DNA from: CBDFKU01 sp965248975
GTDB taxonomy: Bacteria > Chloroflexota > Dehalococcoidia > Lucifugimonadales > JAGWBF01
Direction: 5' to 3'
DNA length: 64,000 nt
Assembly: GCA_965248975.1 (NCBI GenBank)
Contig: CBDFKU010000020.1
Span: forward strand, 481,330 to 545,329
A program made the translations under genes and the position numbers. This document shows positions 43,501-51,785 of this stretch, one piece after another (position 1 is the stretch's first letter; each line of letters starts with the position of its first letter). The notes beneath the pieces are model-generated. The model had not been told where the DNA came from. It was given only the letters and a program-made list of their open reading frames with translations, and ran no database searches.

Positions 43501-44334
43501 ATGACCCAGGCCCTTTCCCTGACACCAGACCAGGTAAAAAGATACAGCCGGCACATCATCATGCCCCAGGTGGGGAGTAAGGGACAGCGCGCCCTGCTTC
43601 AGTCCAAGGTCCTCATCGTGGGCGCCGGAGGGCTGGGCTCACCGGCGGCGGTGTACCTGTCGCTGGCGGGGGTGGGCACCATCGGCATCGTCGACTTCGA
43701 CGTGGTGGACATCACCAACCTGCAGCGCCAGATACTGCACCACACTGACGACGTTGGCCGTCCCAAGGTAGTGTCCGCCCGGGAGGCCATCCACGAGTTC
43801 AACCCCGACACCAACGTGGTGCTCCATGAAACCTGGTTGACCTCCGACAACGCCATGGAGATCATCTCCCAGTACGACGTGGTGGTAAACGGAGCCGACA
43901 ACTTTCCCTCGCGATACCTGATAAACGACGCCTGCTACCTGGCGGGGAAGCCCCTGGTGGACGGCAGCATCCTCATCTTCGATGGGCAGGCCACCGTGTA
44001 TTTGCCGGGCCAGGGCTGCTATCGCTGCCTCTTCCCGTCTCCTCCTCCTCCGGGCATGGTGCCCAGCTGCGCCGAGGCCGGCGTCCTTGGGGCCCTTACC
44101 GGCCTGGTGGGTAGCATCCAGGCCGTGGAGACTCTGAAGCTGCTTATGGGCATCGGGGAGAGCCTATCGTCCCGCCTGCTGCTCATCGACGGCCTCTCCA
44201 TGGACTTTCGCCAGGTGAGGATTCCGCACAACCCCAAGTGCCCCCTGTGTGGCGACGAGCCCACGGTGACCGAGCTGATAGACTACGAGGTCTTCTGTGG
44301 AGTCGCGCCTCCCGTAGGCGAGCCCGTAGCTTAG
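43501..44334 (+). CDS. moeB: E1-like sulfur-carrier adenylyltransferase (MoeB/ThiF family)
   Basis: 277 residues from ATG 43501 with GAGGAGG upstream. The glycine loop is VLIVGAGGLGSPAAVYLSLAG, DFDVVDITNLQRQILH binds ATP, and PSCAEAGVLGALTG contains the conserved Cys. Zinc ligands are in CYRCLF and CPLCG. It adenylates the C-terminal Gly of a ubiquitin-like carrier so that it can be thiocarboxylated. There is no rhodanese domain, unlike MoeZ. The neighbouring CysM suggests a CysO-type carrier as client; the MoaD domain at 18294 is another possible client. Confidence 0.88.
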   Translation: MTQALSLTPDQVKRYSRHIIMPQVGSKGQRALLQSKVLIVGAGGLGSPAAVYLSLAGVGTIGIVDFDVVDITNLQRQILHHTDDVGRPKVVSAREAIHEFNPDTNVVLHETWLTSDNAMEIISQYDVVVNGADNFPSRYLINDACYLAGKPLVDGSILIFDGQATVYLPGQGCYRCLFPSPPPPGMVPSCAEAGVLGALTGLVGSIQAVETLKLLMGIGESLSSRLLLIDGLSMDFRQVRIPHNPKCPLCGDEPTVTELIDYEVFCGVAPPVGEPVA

Positions 44335-44371
44335 CGTCGGGCGCCGCAGCGGCAGTCGGGGTAAGGTAGGG

Positions 44372-45307
44372 ATGCCCAAAACCATACTGGAAACCATAGG
44401 CAACACGCCTCTGGTGGAGCTTCGGAGCATGGACCTCAAGGAAGGGGTCCATGTCTTCGTCAAGCTGGAGGGGCAGAACCCCACGGGCAGCCTCAAGGAC
44501 CGCATCGCTAAGTTCATGATCGAAAAGGCGGAGCGCGAGGGCGCTCTGACCCACGATAAGGTCATCCTCGAGCCCACCAGCGGCAACACTGGCATCTCCC
44601 TGGCCTTCGTAGGTGGCCTGAAGGGTCACAAGGTGAAGGTGGTGATGCCCGAAAACGTCAGCCCCGAGCGTTCCCAACTCCTTTTGGCCTACGGCGCCGA
44701 GATCGTCTACTCCGACGGAGCCAAGGGCACCAACGGCTCCATCGAAGTAGCCCAGGAGATCGTCCGGTCCCACGAAGGCGACTACTTCATGCCGTACCAG
44801 TACGGCAACGACGCCAACCCCGGCGCCCACTACGAGACCACCGGCAGGGAGATCGTGGAGGACCTGCCCGATGTGGATATGTTCGTCGCCGGGTTGGGCA
44901 CCGGCGGCACCCTCATGGGGGTGGGCACCCGGTTGAAGGAGCACAACCCCGCGGTCAAGGTTATCGCCGTGGCACCGGAGCCCGGCGACTTCATCCAGGC
45001 GCTGCGTAGCCTGGAGGAGGGGTTCATACCACCCATCCTGGACCTGTCGCTTCTGGACGCCCGCATTATGGTGGGCAGCACCGACTCCTTCCACATGGCC
45101 AAGGAACTGCTGAAGCGAGAGGGCGTCTTCGCCGGCATCTCTTCAGGGGCGGTGGTCTACGGCGCCATGAAGATGGCTCAGCGGATGGAGAAGGGCAACA
45201 TCGTGTGCCTCCTAGCCGACGGCGGCTGGAAGTACCTCAGCACCGGCCTGTGGACCAAGGACTACGGCGAGATGGAAGACGAGGCCCGGGGAAAGATCTG
45301 GTGGTAG
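44372..45307 (+). CDS. cysM: Cysteine synthase, CysM-like
   Basis: A PLP enzyme of the O-acetylserine/phosphoserine sulfhydrylase family, 311 residues. The PLP lysine is Lys42 in PTGSLKDR and TSGNTG (69-74) binds the substrate carboxylate. GTGGTLMGVGTRL holds the cofactor phosphate. The C-terminus ADGGWKYLSTGLW resembles the CysM of Mycobacterium, which takes sulfur from thiocarboxylated CysO, rather than sulfide-using CysK. It lies 37 bases after moeB, consistent with a carrier-dependent route. No cysO or Mec+-type protease gene is present here. Confidence 0.88.
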   Translation: MPKTILETIGNTPLVELRSMDLKEGVHVFVKLEGQNPTGSLKDRIAKFMIEKAEREGALTHDKVILEPTSGNTGISLAFVGGLKGHKVKVVMPENVSPERSQLLLAYGAEIVYSDGAKGTNGSIEVAQEIVRSHEGDYFMPYQYGNDANPGAHYETTGREIVEDLPDVDMFVAGLGTGGTLMGVGTRLKEHNPAVKVIAVAPEPGDFIQALRSLEEGFIPPILDLSLLDARIMVGSTDSFHMAKELLKREGVFAGISSGAVVYGAMKMAQRMEKGNIVCLLADGGWKYLSTGLWTKDYGEMEDEARGKIWW

Positions 45308-45314
45308 CCAGGTC

Positions 45315-46130
45315 TTAGCAGCCCTGGTTCACGGTCTCGTCCAGGGCCTGTGCCCTGCGGTTCTCCGGAACGATGGTCCCGTCGCCGGGCCGCACCCGCC
45401 ACACACCGAAGTCGGAGCCGGCGGTCGCCTTCGTGATCACCACCCACTCGGTCCGGCCCGGGTCCCACCTGCCCTCCAGGTCGTCGATGGACAGAGAAGC
45501 GAAGCACTGGATCAGGCGGGCCCATACCGTGGCAACGGCGTTTTCCGCGGTGGTAATTAGCGGCGCGGGCGTGGGACCGGGCGTAGGTGTGTCGGTGGGG
45601 GACGGTGTGGCCGTCGGAGTGGGGCGGAACTGGACCGGTAGCTCCGCGGGATCGCAGCCCGATTTCACGTAAGGCTCCACGTCCTGGGCCAGCACGTCAT
45701 GGGGTATCAGCATACCCGAGGCGGCATCCACCCTCCACTTGCCGTACACCTGCGCGGCATCGCCGGTTGCGGCCTCTACAAACCAATTATCTTTCGCGTC
45801 GCCGGTCCCGACATCTGGCGCCAGCGTTATACGGAGAGCCGTGAGCTCGTTCAAAGCTACGGGAAAACATTGGGAGAGGTGCGCCCACACCAGCTTCCTG
45901 GCGTCTTCCTCACTGCGGGCCACCGGAGTAGAAGTGGGGGCGGGCCGTGGGGTAGGCGTGGCGGTGGGTGTGGGAAGGGCTGTGGGAGTAGGAGTCGGTG
46001 CACGGGTGAAGGTTGGTCCCGGCGGAGGAGTGACCAGGAGCTCGGCCCCTCCGCCTCCACCGCCGCAGCTAACCAGCAGCCAGGTGCCCAGGACCGTCGC
46101 CAGGACCAGTTTCACCACCCGTCTACGCAT
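45315..46130 (-). CDS. Thr/Pro-linker lipoprotein with duplicated domain
   Basis: 271 residues from ATG 46130 (MRRRVVKLVLATVLGTWLL); an ATG at 46181 is also possible. The lipobox LVSC is followed by a Gly run and a PTPTP linker. Two homologous domains follow, each with a helix (ARKLVWAHLSQCFPVALNELT; AVATVWARLIQCFASLSIDDL) and a WxV strand (YGKWRVDAASGMLIPH; FGVWRVRPGDGTIVPE). A second Pro/Thr linker lies between them. Paired Cys residues in each domain suggest disulfides. It is surface-anchored, of unknown role, and convergent with cysM. Confidence 0.75.
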   Translation of the reverse strand: MRRRVVKLVLATVLGTWLLVSCGGGGGGAELLVTPPPGPTFTRAPTPTPTALPTPTATPTPRPAPTSTPVARSEEDARKLVWAHLSQCFPVALNELTALRITLAPDVGTGDAKDNWFVEAATGDAAQVYGKWRVDAASGMLIPHDVLAQDVEPYVKSGCDPAELPVQFRPTPTATPSPTDTPTPGPTPAPLITTAENAVATVWARLIQCFASLSIDDLEGRWDPGRTEWVVITKATAGSDFGVWRVRPGDGTIVPENRRAQALDETVNQGC

Positions 46131-46210
46131 CTCCTGTAATGAAAGAGTACCCCTTACTCTACACCATCGTTCACGCTTCATACAAGGCCGCTGACATCGC
46201 CATTGTGCCC

Positions 46211-46240
46211 TTGACTACAGAACAAGTGTTCTGATAGATT
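46211..46240 (+). promoter_or_regulatory. Promoter with LexA-like (SOS) box
   Basis: TTGACT (46211-46216), an 18-base spacer and TAGATT (46235-46240) preceded by TGA. GAACAAGTGTTC (46220-46231) fills the spacer and fits the Gram-positive/Chloroflexota-style LexA consensus GAACRNRYGTTC exactly. It is positioned to block transcription toward the zinc-ribbon and RuvC-like genes. The rest of 46241-46408 is A+T-rich and otherwise featureless. Confidence 0.55.
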
Positions 46241-46408
46241 CTCTCTATAGGTCCGTTTACCTCGCCGGATTTTTCTTTTAATGGCTGTTCTGAACAAATA
46301 ATTAATATTCAGGCGCTAATGTATAGAGGTAAGCAATTCAACCCGCCGGTCCTTTGCCCTGGGCCACACAGGTGACCGGCTCCGTTGAGAGGAGGGGATA
46401 TAGGCGAC

Positions 46409-46636
46409 ATGTTCCAGCTGAAGGGGTGCCAGAAATGCGCGGGGGATCTGCTCCAGGACAATGAAGATTGGCAGTGTTTGCAATGCGGCACCTACTACTA
46501 CAGCACCGCACCCATGATATACTTCCCCAAGCGCGAAGGCGTCTGGGGTAATGCCCGCAGGGTTTCAGCCAACGGCGGAACGGCGAAAACTCGCCGTCTG
46601 GAAAACAAGTCCATGAAGAAGGTCGTCGGCGTATAG
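46409..46636 (+). CDS. Small zinc-ribbon protein
   Basis: 75 residues from ATG 46409. GCQKCAGDLLQDNEDWQCLQCGTYYY forms a two-CxxC zinc ribbon; the remainder is basic and probably unstructured (RRVSANGGTAKTRRLENKSMKK). The ribbon is homologous to the N-terminus of the 51782-52291 gene. It may bind nucleic acid or a protein partner. It is the first gene after the LexA-like box and is followed by the RuvC-like gene 74 bases on. Confidence 0.7.
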   Translation: MFQLKGCQKCAGDLLQDNEDWQCLQCGTYYYSTAPMIYFPKREGVWGNARRVSANGGTAKTRRLENKSMKKVVGV

Positions 46637-46710
46637 TGTATAAAAGGAGCGCGCGTGGCCTTTTTGATCATAGAACAGCAGGGTGGGGAGCGCCCGGGGA
46701 GACGTCGTAG

Positions 46711-47277
46711 GTGGCTGTGCTGCTTGCCATAGACCCCAGCACCAGGGAGATGGGATGGGCGGTCTTCGTCAACGATGATCTGGGCGGAGACGGCGGGCCT
46801 GCGGCGCCCCGGGTCCGGGAGCACGGGGCCCAGCAGACCCACCCCGGCTGGGAGCTGGTGGAAACCGGAGTCATCATCGCCCACGACCGCCCCTGGCGCG
46901 TCGAGGTAACCGAGCGTATCAAGGCCATAGAGCAGGCCCTGGACGATATCGACGAGGCCTGGCTGCCCCACGAAGCCGCCTGCGGCAAACCCTCAGTGCT
47001 GCATCTGCCCCAGCAGCAGGAAGGCAACGAGAAGCTGAGCAGGGCGCTGGAGCGGTGGGCCGCCTCCCACGACCTGCCCCTGTTCTTCTATCCCCTGCGG
47101 GAAATCCGGACGGCCATCCTGGGCCGCTCGAAGTCGGCCAAGGAGGAGCTCGCCTACGCCACCATGACCCGGTGGGGCCTGCTGGGGATCGTGAAGAGCA
47201 CGCACGAGTGGAATGCCATCGCCGTGGGGGACCACCACCTGGGATGCCGAAGGGCGGAGGCGAAGGTAGGAGCCTAG
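46711..47277 (+). CDS. RuvC-like (RNase H-fold) nuclease candidate
   Basis: 188 residues from GTG 46711. VLLAIDPSTREMGWAVF carries the first acidic residue (Asp8) of the RuvC/RNase H fold. LPHEAACGKPS is the second acidic strand. SAKEELAYATMTRWGLLG followed by THEWNAIAVGDHHLG matches the C-terminal basic helix and final acidic helix of RuvC relatives. It is much diverged from housekeeping RuvC, which normally sits beside ruvA/ruvB, and could be a specialised resolvase or structure-specific nuclease. It is probably co-regulated with the gene before it and ends at a strong terminator. Confidence 0.65.
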   Translation: MAVLLAIDPSTREMGWAVFVNDDLGGDGGPAAPRVREHGAQQTHPGWELVETGVIIAHDRPWRVEVTERIKAIEQALDDIDEAWLPHEAACGKPSVLHLPQQQEGNEKLSRALERWAASHDLPLFFYPLREIRTAILGRSKSAKEELAYATMTRWGLLGIVKSTHEWNAIAVGDHHLGCRRAEAKVGA

Positions 47278-47310
47278 CACCCGCCGGCACGACTGAATAC
47301 GCGGGCAGCA

Positions 47311-47345
47311 AAAGGCCCCCGCTCCCACCCGGAGCGGGGGCCTTT
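47311..47345 (+). terminator. Strong hairpin terminator
   Basis: AAAGGCCCCCGCTCC (47311-47325) and GGAGCGGGGGCCTTT (47331-47345) form 15 perfect pairs with a five-base loop, with the T-rich arm end serving as the release tract. It closes the SOS-box transcript. Confidence 0.85.
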
Positions 47346-47457
47346 AAAGTATTCCAGTCGCCAAGCTACCACCCCTGCCCTTCCTAATCTTCCCAAGAGT
47401 GAGATACAATGAGTGCGCTCCCAACATCCCGAATGTCCCTTTATGAGGAGGAACGCA

Positions 47458-47745
47458 GTGCCCGAGCCCATAGATGTTTACGCTGACAGCTTTACGGTAA
47501 CAACCGGAGCATATGGCGGGGTGGTGTCCTTCTCGTTGTCTCCGGCCCACCCCAGCCAGGGAAGCCCCATTCCCCCGGAAAGGGTAGCCACCATCCGAAT
47601 GAGTCTGGAGCATATGAAGACCATGATTTTCGTGATGAGAAGGCAACTGATCCGTCACGAACGGGACTCGGGAGTCCGGGTTGATGTCCCCAGCCAGGTC
47701 CTCTCTCAGCTTCAGATCCCCCGAGAGGACTGGGATACTTTCTGA
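47458..47745 (+). CDS. DUF3467-like protein, paralogue 1
   Basis: 95 residues from GTG 47458 with AGGAGG just upstream. DVYADSFTVTTGAYGGVVSFSL, then PPERVATIRMSLEHMKTMIFVMRRQLIRHERDSG and VRVDVPSQVL, follow the DUF3467 pattern of two beta strands, an Arg-Val-Met helix and a final YExxxG-like segment. It is cytoplasmic and of unknown function. A second family member follows within 60 bases. Confidence 0.7.
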   Translation: MPEPIDVYADSFTVTTGAYGGVVSFSLSPAHPSQGSPIPPERVATIRMSLEHMKTMIFVMRRQLIRHERDSGVRVDVPSQVLSQLQIPREDWDTF

Positions 47746-47805
47746 AAGGCCGTATAGCTGCCGCACTGATTTCCCAGGCTACGCCATACATTTACTGGAG
47801 GTGAC

Positions 47806-48132
47806 ATGGCGACCGAGCATCCACCCCTTCAGCCGCCCGGAGAGTACAACCCCGACGAGTACTATGGGACCTCCCCGGAGACAACCGTAGACTTCTACGC
47901 CGACTCTCTCCACATATCCAGCGGGCTGTATAGCAGTGTCCTCTTCTTCGGCGAGCTCCGCGAAGAAAGGGAGCCACTGCTGCGGGCGCGGATCAAGGTC
48001 AGTCCTCAGATGCTCAAGGCCATTTGCCTGCTTACCCGAAAGCACGTCAGGGAGTACGAGAGCGCCGTGGGACCCATCGCCCTGCCCAGCCAGGTACTGG
48101 AGGCCTGGGACATCGGAGACGAGAAGCTGTGA
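47806..48132 (+). CDS. DUF3467-like protein, paralogue 2
   Basis: 108 residues from ATG 47806 (GGAGGTGAC upstream). TVDFYADSLHISSGLYSSVLFFGEL, ARIKVSPQMLKAICLLTRKHVREYESAVGPIALPSQVLE align with paralogue 1, plus an N-terminal Pro-rich extension of 25 residues. The stop overlaps the next gene's GTG (GTGA), so translation is coupled. The tandem pair may form a heterodimer; this is an inference from adjacency only. Confidence 0.7.
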   Translation: MATEHPPLQPPGEYNPDEYYGTSPETTVDFYADSLHISSGLYSSVLFFGELREEREPLLRARIKVSPQMLKAICLLTRKHVREYESAVGPIALPSQVLEAWDIGDEKL

Positions 48133-48566
48133 CCGGCCTCGGAGAGGACGTATCCCTCCTGACTACGTCCGCTTCACCGGAGGGCTGGGACTGGAGGATG
48201 CTGGACGCCGGTCGGCCCCGCCGGGCCATCGAGCACATTATCGATAGCGAGGTGACCCCGGTGGCGGTAGACAGGCTAAGGGCCTCCGACGCCCCTGCTG
48301 GCTCCGAATGGACCCTTACCGGCGAGCTTCCCATCATCGTGGCGGACACCCTGGACGCCTACTGGGCCTTCGAGAGGGTGCTCAACAAGCTCCATGGGTT
48401 CGACAGGACCCCAGAAGAGGCCAGGGCCGAGCTCCACTCCAAGCTGGTGGGGCACCTTCAGCTCCTGAGCTCCCTGGAGTCCCCATCCATGGCGCCGATC
48501 CTGAAGCTGGAGCTGGAGTTCCTCAGGGCTATCATGAGGCCCGTCGACGGTGGCGCCGAGGCCTAG
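48129..48566 (+). CDS. Hypothetical protein coupled to the DUF3467 pair
   Basis: 145 residues from GTG 48129, overlapping the preceding stop. It is soluble and mainly helical, with WDWRMLDAGRPRRAIEHIIDS at the N-terminus and DTLDAYWAFERVLNKLHGFD, then SKLVGHLQLLSSLES and LKLELEFLRAIM at the C-terminus. I do not recognise the family. Tight coupling suggests it works with the DUF3467 proteins. Confidence 0.65.
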   Translation: MTGLGEDVSLLTTSASPEGWDWRMLDAGRPRRAIEHIIDSEVTPVAVDRLRASDAPAGSEWTLTGELPIIVADTLDAYWAFERVLNKLHGFDRTPEEARAELHSKLVGHLQLLSSLESPSMAPILKLELEFLRAIMRPVDGGAEA

Positions 48567-48609
48567 GGCGCTCTAACTAACCCGATGTGCGGGTTATTCT
48601 GAAGGCGGG

Positions 48610-49086
48610 TTAGCTAGCTGGTGAGTTCTCGATACGGGAGTAGACCTCGTGGAGGATGCGGCCCGAGTCGGTCTCCTCGTCGATGAACCAGCGGAGCAGG
48701 GAGCGGGTCAAGGGGTCCACTGCCTCGTCCGTGACCAGCGCCCGGAACTCTCGGTTGAGGGTCTGGATCTCGGGAGTCTCTTGCCGTGCCTGCTGCCAGC
48801 GTATCTTCTCCAGGTCGGGCATGTCGGAGGCGCTGACCCGCACGGTCTCCGCGAATTCCGGGTCGTCCTGCTCCACCAGGTCGTAGCCCATCTCCACGAT
48901 GCGCCGCTTGATCACGTGGTAGTGGCTGGTCTCTCGATCGGCTATCAATGAGAGTCGGGCCGCCAGGTCGGAGTCGGGAGTCTTGGCCACCCAGGCGCCC
49001 AGGAAGATTCCGGCCCGCTTCTCGGCTAGCGCCAGGGTATTGAGGACGTCTACGTAGTGGGGTTTGGCCGTCGCGTTTCCTGCCAT
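48610..49086 (-). CDS. Ferritin-like helical protein, function unknown
   Basis: 158 residues from ATG 49086, which has GGAGG upstream; the open frame to 49200 is rejected. The sequence is predicted almost entirely helical: YVDVLNTLALAEKRAGIFLGAW, RLSLIADRETSHYHVIKRRI, LNREFRALVTDEAVDPLTRSL and LRWFIDEETDSGRILHEVYS. DRETSHYHVIK resembles one ExxH half-site of ferritin-like proteins, though a full di-iron set is not clear. Confidence 0.6.
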   Translation of the reverse strand: MAGNATAKPHYVDVLNTLALAEKRAGIFLGAWVAKTPDSDLAARLSLIADRETSHYHVIKRRIVEMGYDLVEQDDPEFAETVRVSASDMPDLEKIRWQQARQETPEIQTLNREFRALVTDEAVDPLTRSLLRWFIDEETDSGRILHEVYSRIENSPAS

Positions 49087-49168
49087 GTCACTCCTCCCAG
49101 ATGCCGGTGCGATTTTCACACCATTATACACGTACCCTGGTGTTGCGCTACCGTCGGGCAGAGGAGTC

Positions 49169-49177
49169 TGGTACAAT
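49169..49177 (+). promoter_or_regulatory. Promoter of the M1 aminopeptidase gene
   Basis: Extended -10 TGGTACAAT; a TTGCGC upstream is spaced too far to be a normal -35. Transcription from about 49184 excludes starts upstream of that point and supports a start at 49212-49254. Confidence 0.5.
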
Positions 49178-49253
49178 CTTTCTGGCTCGTGATGGATCAC
49201 TTAGGGGAGGGGTGGGCCCGGCCTTGGCCGCTACAGACAACATCTGGGATTCC

Positions 49254-51785
49254 ATGGAGCTATCGTGCGGGAGGTCCTTCGGCGCCTCTCTGGCCCAGGA
49301 GAGGCGGCCCTTCGCCCTACCGGGGGACCCGGTCCACTGGCCCCGGGACCGGGCATGCGACCTCACCCACATCAGGCTGGTCATTACCCTGGACGTCGAC
49401 AACAAGGCACTCCAGGGGGTGGCTACCCTCAGCTTCACGGCCATCAACGACGACCTGACCTCGGTGGAGTTCGACGCAGCAGAGCTGGCGATCCACCGGG
49501 TGGAGTCCGGTGCCGGCACGCCCTTGAACTACATCTACGAAGGCAGCCTGCTTAGGATACGACTCGCAGCCCCGCTGAAAGCCGCGGAGGAGGCGGTAGT
49601 CCGCGTCGCGTATGAGTGCACGCCCCGGCGGGGGCTCTACTTCAACACCCCGGACGCCGCCTACCCCTACAGACCACGGCAGGTATGGACCCAGGGAGAG
49701 GACGAGGATTCCCGCTACTGGTTTCCCTGTCTGGACATCCCCAACGAGCGGTTTACCAGCGAGATCATCGTGACCGCGCCCAAGGAGTGGACCACGATAT
49801 CCAACGGCCGGCTCGTCTCCACAACCGAGGAAGGACAGACCACCAAGACCTGGCACTGGACCCAGGACAAGCCCCACCCGGCTTACCTGATGTCCCTCGT
49901 CGCCGGGGACTATTCGGAGATCCGCGAGGAATGGAACGGCGTGCCGATTCTCTACTACGCTCCTCCCGGCAGAGAGGACGACGCCCGCCGCGCCTTTGGG
50001 AAGACTCCCAGGATGATGCAGTTCTTCGCCGAGAAGATCGGTGTTCGGTACCCCTGGGACAAATACTCCCAGGTCACGGTGGCCGACTTCATCTTCGGCG
50101 GCATGGAGAACACGTCGGCCACTACCATGGCCGACTCCCTGCTTCACGACGAGAGGGCCCACCTTGACTACTCCGCTGACGGCATAGTGGCCCATGAGCT
50201 GGCCCATCAGTGGTGGGGTAATCTTTTAACCTGCCGGGACTGGTCTCACGGGTGGCTCAACGAGGGCTTCGCCACCTACTCGGAGCTCCTGTTCAAGGAG
50301 CACGATCTGGGCGTGGATGAGTTCCGCTACGGCGTATACCAGGACGCCGCCGCCTATTTCAGGGAAGACTCGGGCCGTTACAGGCGCCCCGTAGTGAACA
50401 ACGTATACAACCAGCCGGTGGACCTCTTCGACCAGCACCTGTACGAGAAGGGTGCCCTGGTGCTCCACATGCTGCGATTCGTGCTGGGAGACCGGCTCTT
50501 CTGGAAAGCCTTGCACCACTATTGCGTGAAGCACCAGGGTGGAAGTGTTACCACCGAAGACCTGCAGCGGGCCATCGAGGAGGCCACTGGCAAGAACGTG
50601 GACTGGTTCTTCCAACAGTGGGTGTACAAGGGCGGGCACCCGGAATTCAAGGTTGGCTACAGCTGGGATGAGGACGCCAGCGCAGTTCGGCTCACCGTCT
50701 CTCAAACCCAGGCGGTCGACGACCTGACCCCCCTGTTCCGTATGCCGGTCCAGGTCGCCTTCGTGACCTCCCAGGGCAAGGAGGAGGCGCGAATAGAGAT
50801 CTCCCTAAAGGAGCAGACCTTCCACTTCTCTCTAAAAGAGAAGCCGCTGATGGTGCAGTTCGATCCCGGCTATTGGTGCCTCAAGGAGTTGGATTTCGCC
50901 AGGCCCAAGGAAACGCTCCTGTACCAGCTCAAGCACGACGATGATGTCATCGGACGTCTCGAGGCAGCCCGGGAGCTGGCCAAGCTTGCTGCCCCGGATT
51001 GCGTGGCGGCCCTGAAGGAGGCCGTACTGAGCGACTCCTTCTGGGGAGTCCAGGCGGAGGCGGCCAGGTCCCTGGGAACGGTAAAGTCCAAGGCTGCCAT
51101 GAACGCCCTCATAGATTGCGCCGGTGTCTCCCATCCCAAGGCCCGGCGGGCGGTGGTATCTGCCCTGGGCGAGTTCAAGGAAGAGGCGGCGTTCAAGGCC
51201 CTGATCCCCTTTCTACTGCACGACGAAAGCTACTTCGTGGAAGCGGAGGCCGCCAGGGCCGCCGCCCGCACCAAGCAACCGGAGGCCTTCGAGACGGTGT
51301 CAAGGGTCGTGGGCAAGCCCTCTTTCAACGACGTTATCACCTCCCAGGCCCTGAGTGGGCTCGTGGAGCTTAAGGACGAGCGGGCCATCCCCCTTGCCAA
51401 GGATTGGGCTGCCTACGGCAAACCCAACAGGGCTCGGGAGGCGGCCCTCTCCGCTCTGGGAAAGCTGGGGGAAGGCAAAGAGGACATCGTGGAGTTCGTC
51501 ACAGATTTCGTGGACGACTACTGGCTCCGGGCGCGGAACAGCGCTATCGGGGCCCTTCAAGAGCTCAGGGACGAAAAGGCCATCCCGGCGCTTTCCAGAC
51601 AGATTACCAGGGACCTGGATGGCAGGGCGGTGAGGCGTTGTCGAGAGGCCATCGCCGCCATCAGGCAGGGAAAGGACAGAGGCGACGATGTGAGGAAGCT
51701 CCGAGAGGAGTTGGAGCGGCTGCAGGTGGAGAACCGCAAGCTGTCAGACAGGCTGGACAAGATAGAAGCCAAGGAGAAAGACTAA
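49254..51785 (+). CDS. M1-family zinc aminopeptidase with C-terminal HEAT repeats
   Basis: About 843 residues from ATG 49254; TTG 49224 is possible. The frame extends to 49101 but the promoter excludes that. The N-terminal beta domain is followed by the exopeptidase motif GGMEN and the zinc site HELAHQWWGN (from about 314), 18 residues, then Glu in WLNEGFATY. The catalytic Tyr region is LYEKGALVLHMLR. After about 550, repeated helical pairs (AARELAKLAAPDCVAALKEA; AARSLGTVKSKAAMNALID) form HEAT-like repeats, then a coiled coil (LREELERLQVENRKLSDRLD). It cleaves N-terminal residues from peptides in the cytoplasm. Its stop overlaps the convergent next gene. Confidence 0.9.
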   Translation: MELSCGRSFGASLAQERRPFALPGDPVHWPRDRACDLTHIRLVITLDVDNKALQGVATLSFTAINDDLTSVEFDAAELAIHRVESGAGTPLNYIYEGSLLRIRLAAPLKAAEEAVVRVAYECTPRRGLYFNTPDAAYPYRPRQVWTQGEDEDSRYWFPCLDIPNERFTSEIIVTAPKEWTTISNGRLVSTTEEGQTTKTWHWTQDKPHPAYLMSLVAGDYSEIREEWNGVPILYYAPPGREDDARRAFGKTPRMMQFFAEKIGVRYPWDKYSQVTVADFIFGGMENTSATTMADSLLHDERAHLDYSADGIVAHELAHQWWGNLLTCRDWSHGWLNEGFATYSELLFKEHDLGVDEFRYGVYQDAAAYFREDSGRYRRPVVNNVYNQPVDLFDQHLYEKGALVLHMLRFVLGDRLFWKALHHYCVKHQGGSVTTEDLQRAIEEATGKNVDWFFQQWVYKGGHPEFKVGYSWDEDASAVRLTVSQTQAVDDLTPLFRMPVQVAFVTSQGKEEARIEISLKEQTFHFSLKEKPLMVQFDPGYWCLKELDFARPKETLLYQLKHDDDVIGRLEAARELAKLAAPDCVAALKEAVLSDSFWGVQAEAARSLGTVKSKAAMNALIDCAGVSHPKARRAVVSALGEFKEEAAFKALIPFLLHDESYFVEAEAARAAARTKQPEAFETVSRVVGKPSFNDVITSQALSGLVELKDERAIPLAKDWAAYGKPNRAREAALSALGKLGEGKEDIVEFVTDFVDDYWLRARNSAIGALQELRDEKAIPALSRQITRDLDGRAVRRCREAIAAIRQGKDRGDDVRKLREELERLQVENRKLSDRLDKIEAKEKD

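Noticed and set aside
46253..46300. Second SOS box (TGTTCTGAACA)
   Set aside because: The half-sites are in inverted order (GTTC then GAAC) and too close for the LexA consensus.
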